A program made the translations under genes and the position numbers. This document shows, one piece after another, positions 62,901 through 64,000 of a DNA stretch of 64,000 bases. The notes under the pieces were generated by a model, which saw nothing but the letters and a program-made list of their open reading frames with translations, did no database searches and was not told the DNA's origin. This stretch comes from Nereocystis luetkeana (taxonomy: Eukaryota > Sar > Phaeophyceae > Laminariales > Laminariaceae): contig JARUPZ010000007.1 of NCBI GenBank assembly GCA_031213475.1, positions 5,079,586 to 5,143,585 of the forward strand, read 5' to 3'. Position 1 is the stretch's first letter. Every line of letters starts with the position of its first letter.

Positions 62901-63286
62901 GATGTATCACCTTAGCCCACGATTATATTTGATTACACTTTTTTGTTCTTGAAACAAGTCGTTTTCTTGCCAAAGATGGGCTGCTGAACAAAGCACACAT
63001 CCTGGTTTCGCAACGTAATTGATTTGGCTTACTACACGAATGAAAACAGCAAGCCGGTAGTTTTACTTCTAGTTGCAGCTGTAGCATGCGCAAACGTCTC
63101 TCTCACTGTGAGGTCCTGTCTAAACTTTTAATACATTGACAGGGGTACTTGATGCATTCGTTTAAGTTTTTAAATGACCTCATGCCAGAAAATGTTTTTT
63201 TTTGTCTTTCGATTTTATCAGTATTTTAGCCTTCCAAGATACACGATCTGCGGAGTATTATACTCGCATCGAGTGCGGGAACGTAA
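49952..63286 (+). CDS. Gene 2: tandem paralogue of the 3' half of gene 1
   Basis: Exons: Q/G-rich::A25 49952-50947, C2, B25, A26, C'2, B26, D2, E2, F2, G2, H2, I2, J2, K2, L2 and terminal exon. Phases match gene 1 at every join. About 1,340 residues. It carries only two A exons, against 24 in gene 1, so the cassette amplification is private to gene 1. The 5' end is unsure. ATG at 49955 could start translation, or exon 49952 could be spliced (TTCCGCAG acceptor, phase 0) from an upstream exon, conceivably even from gene 1's phase-0 exon L1. Function unknown; see individual exons. Confidence 0.55.
51408..51626 (+). CDS. Exon C2
   Basis: VPDVNLTDPDVCRSAPVMPS, GDVDVGLSAPDMLSGDVDAS, VSVPNMASVDVKAPKKGLFG, KFLNKKPSKTGSD; same splice sites as C1. 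Differences from C1 (Leu/Arg, Ile/Met, Phe/Ser, Thr/Ala, Asn/Lys, Ser/Asn) cluster in the basic tail, yet the Lys pattern KAPKKGLFGKFLNKK is intact. Confidence 0.75.
52332..53114 (+). CDS. Exons B25 52332-52494 and A26 52834-53114
   Basis: B25: MPEASASAPEISGSLPEVSG, SVPAVGGGLDGIVAEPSIDV, DASLPSPSGDLPG. A26 (281 bp): GVGGGLDASVEMSSGSVDMQ, SVDLSGKGPGMPSVGGEICC, DLPSGDVGLTGPDVGVEDGG, then SLGAGLAGGVTGAVGAAAGG and TPEGK. This is the only full B-A cassette of gene 2, orthologous to B23-A23. Confidence 0.75.
53386..53577 (+). CDS. Exon C'2, interrupted by the foldback element
   Basis: DPDVSLSAHDITSGDVEVSL, SAREITSGDVDASVSVPDMP, then the element at 53522. Same ambiguity of donor as C'1. Pro to His and Glu-Arg-Gly to Ala-Arg-Glu changes relative to C'1 suggest relaxed constraint. 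Confidence 0.4.
53522..53806. mobile_element. 285-bp foldback/MITE, copy 2
   Basis: Same element, orientation and TTAA flanks (53518-53521, 53807-53810) as at 36480. It therefore inserted before the segmental duplication and is not an independent insertion. Confidence 0.75.
54022..54998 (+). CDS. Exons B26 54022-54184 and D2 54688-54998
   Basis: B26: MPDASVSVPVMSGSLPEVSG, then DASVPSVGDGLDVGTAVPLV and DASLPSAARDLPG. D2: GVCVDLDASASMSSGSLDIA, SGSVDMPSVDLTGVGPDMPS, GLKASGSLSSGVVDVSMPSG, SVDIPSVDVKRPKKSLIGSI, GSMLGSGKGKVE. The intron between them carries TACCTGGTA (54604-54612) as in gene 1. Confidence 0.75.
55478..55615 (+). CDS. Exon E2
   Basis: APNVDTAIDVPDVPGDVFAA, APEVSLPDISGEASLPSVGG, DMPFPS. 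Two substitutions relative to E1; same splice sites. Confidence 0.75.
57567..57634 (+). CDS. Exon F2
   Basis: ETPPRQGEGVQRALGDKATT, EG plus split Arg. One substitution (Ser to Pro) relative to F1. The following intron contains the second copy of the inverted SINE pair (57760-58440). Confidence 0.55.
58820..59102 (+). CDS. Exon G2
   Basis: (R)SDGFCGVDKAPSHETAPPDI, PFGVDMVGASREGGVSGRAH, GVEEASIGVGAAAKTHVGRA, TRALQPDTGKPLVEVAPDTA, KMVSVCVRYDEHEE. Central 25 residues differ markedly from G1 while both ends are identical. Confidence 0.55.
59766..59939 (+). CDS. Exon H2
   Basis: Protein identical to H1; GC donor (GCAAGA) also conserved. Phase 0/0. Confidence 0.65.
60290..60715 (+). CDS. Exon I2
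   Basis: As I1 with RARRAVQGE, KDIPCATFYSRLADIYG and GGGASAGAPL. The frame is uninterrupted and both splice sites are identical. Confidence 0.65.
61223..61342 (+). CDS. Exon J2
   Basis: Identical to J1, as are the flanking introns over several hundred bases, pointing to recent conversion or duplication of this part. Confidence 0.65.
61586..61765 (+). CDS. Exon K2
   Basis: Protein identical to K1; a single silent GGT/GGC difference in the AGGGNN turn. Confidence 0.65.
62157..62417 (+). CDS. Exon L2
   Basis: Identical to L1. The intron that follows is longer than in gene 1 because of a ~260 bp segment at 62.54-62.80 kb. Confidence 0.65.
62538..62797. other. ~260 bp segment present only in gene 2's last intron
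   Basis: Gene 1 reads GATGCCTTGAGCTTAACGTG (45522-45541). Gene 2 has about 260 bp between GATGCC and CCTTGAGTTTTAACGTG. A CCTT microhomology at the breakpoints makes deletion in gene 1 as likely as insertion in gene 2. The segment has GAGCCCCGAGTGTGAGGGGCTC (a small stem) but no terminal repeats. Confidence 0.7.
63230..63286 (+). CDS. Probable terminal exon of gene 2
   Basis: PSKIHDLRSIILASSAGT then TAA, after a polypyrimidine tract ending TATTTTAG. Peptide identical to gene 1's. The alternative 63305-63415 reads VAVGITRSRESPLIEADALT, LREQCASSFIALPQVS, stop. Confidence 0.45.
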   Translation, partial: PSKIHDLRSIILASSAGT

Positions 63287-63626
63287 GTGTGGCAGCGTGC
63301 TCAGGTCGCGGTGGGCATCACGCGTTCTCGCGAATCGCCGCTGATAGAGGCGGACGCCCTGACGTTGCGCGAGCAGTGTGCAAGTTCTTTTATAGCACTC
63401 CCACAGGTCAGTTGAAGCCGGACCCACTACAGTAGGAGCGAAGAGAGTTGTTTGGGCCTAGTAAGGCTGACAGACAACCCGTGGGAAGGCTATTAATACA
63501 TAAATGAGTTACGGCAGTGAGAGAAGAACAAAAGGGACGACAATAATGGGTGTGATCTAATGCCGCAGAAGAGAGGCCTCGTTGATCCTCAGCTGTATAT
63601 ACGAATCAGGGCTACCACTGAATGTT

Positions 63627-63885
63627 ACTGTAGTATTCTGACTCGTAGTCCTGGATCATTTGATATAAGTATTGGATTTTTAGATGAGGCCTCCTGCGCG
63701 GCAGGGGTCCGCGTCCGGTATTTCGCCCCGCGCTGAGAGAACGCGCGCGTCGCCTGCACTGCGCGGGGCTAATACCTGCAAATGATCTGGGAAACCAAGC
63801 CTATAAATACTCATACTACTGTAGTATTCTTACCCGTAGTCCTGGATCGTTTGATGTAAGTATTGGATTTTTGGATGAGGCCTCC
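63627..63885. repeat. ~70 bp direct repeats flanking a GC-rich palindromic core
   Basis: CTGTAGTATTCTGACTCGTA with GTCCTGGATCATTTGATATA and AGTATTGGATTTTTAGATGA (63630-63700) recurs at 63818-63885 with few changes. Between them lies a GC-rich stretch with GCCCCGCGC (63726-63734) and its complement GCGCGGGGC. This could be part of a terminal-repeat element continuing past the window; not identified. Confidence 0.6.
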
Positions 63886-64000
63886 CGAGGTCTCGCCCAT
63901 ACTTCGTTGCGTCGTTGGATATTATTTTATTGTGTGTGTTCTTAGTAGATCACTGGTCGGATACGTAGCTGTCTCACCCTAACTTCTTTATGCTTGCCTC

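Larger units (their letters stand above)
50660..63640. repeat. Segmental duplication, right copy (gene 2)
   Basis: Counterpart of 33.64-46.41 kb. Divergence is uneven. Exons J to L with their introns (about 60.95-62.53 kb) are almost base-identical to gene 1, whereas the region left of exon I has frequent substitutions and indels. Confidence 0.9.

Overview
The window is nuclear DNA of an intron-rich eukaryote. Coding sequence is spread over short exons bounded by GTGAGT, GTACG or GTAAGC donors and T/C-rich CAG acceptors, with 300-1,500 bp introns. There are tRNA-derived SINE-like sequences, a foldback element and a degenerate retroelement, and no operon structure or bacterial-type gene. The exon/intron style would suit a stramenopile such as a brown alga, but that is a guess from style; no marker gene fixes the taxon.

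Layout. 0-3.4 kb: minus-strand wreck of a DIRS-like retrotransposon (RT fragment, CCHC gag) with local tandem repeats. 3.35-6.65 kb: a degenerate satellite array, then an ATT microsatellite. 7.6-8.2 kb: a second diverged tandem repeat. 8.36-8.71 kb: a doubtful minus-strand exon. 9.8-46.0 kb: gene 1 (+). 46.2-49.9 kb: intergenic, with tRNA-like/SINE sequences. 49.95-63.3 kb: gene 2 (+), a tandem paralogue of the 3' half of gene 1. 63.6-63.9 kb: a short direct-repeat pair.

The main content is the two-gene locus. Gene 1 is built from a two-exon cassette: B (118 bp, phase 0 to 1) and A (302 bp, phase 1 to 0). The cassette is tandemly amplified 20 times in 1,059-1,100 bp genomic units, introns included. 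Each cassette adds exactly 420 nt, or 140 residues, and a cassette can be gained or lost without shifting the frame. The units form higher-order repeats of 7, 8 and 5 cassettes. The array is followed by diverged A/B cassettes and then by non-repeated exons C to L, whose splice phases chain without conflict. The protein has Asp-Val-Pro-Ser-rich, AHNAK-like repeats alternating with a Gly/Ala hydrophobic segment (26 copies in the window), then a 3' region I cannot assign to any family. Gene 2 carries only two A exons. Its first recognisable exon is a chimera of a Gln-rich and Gly-rich coding segment fused to an A exon.

A second signal is a recurring 9-bp palindrome, TACCWGGTA. At several places, comparison with a homologous sequence in the same window shows it replacing a single TA, as a transposon footprint or very small insertion would. 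Exon boundaries were assigned by eye from splice consensus, phase and paralogue comparison. No transcript data or database search was available.
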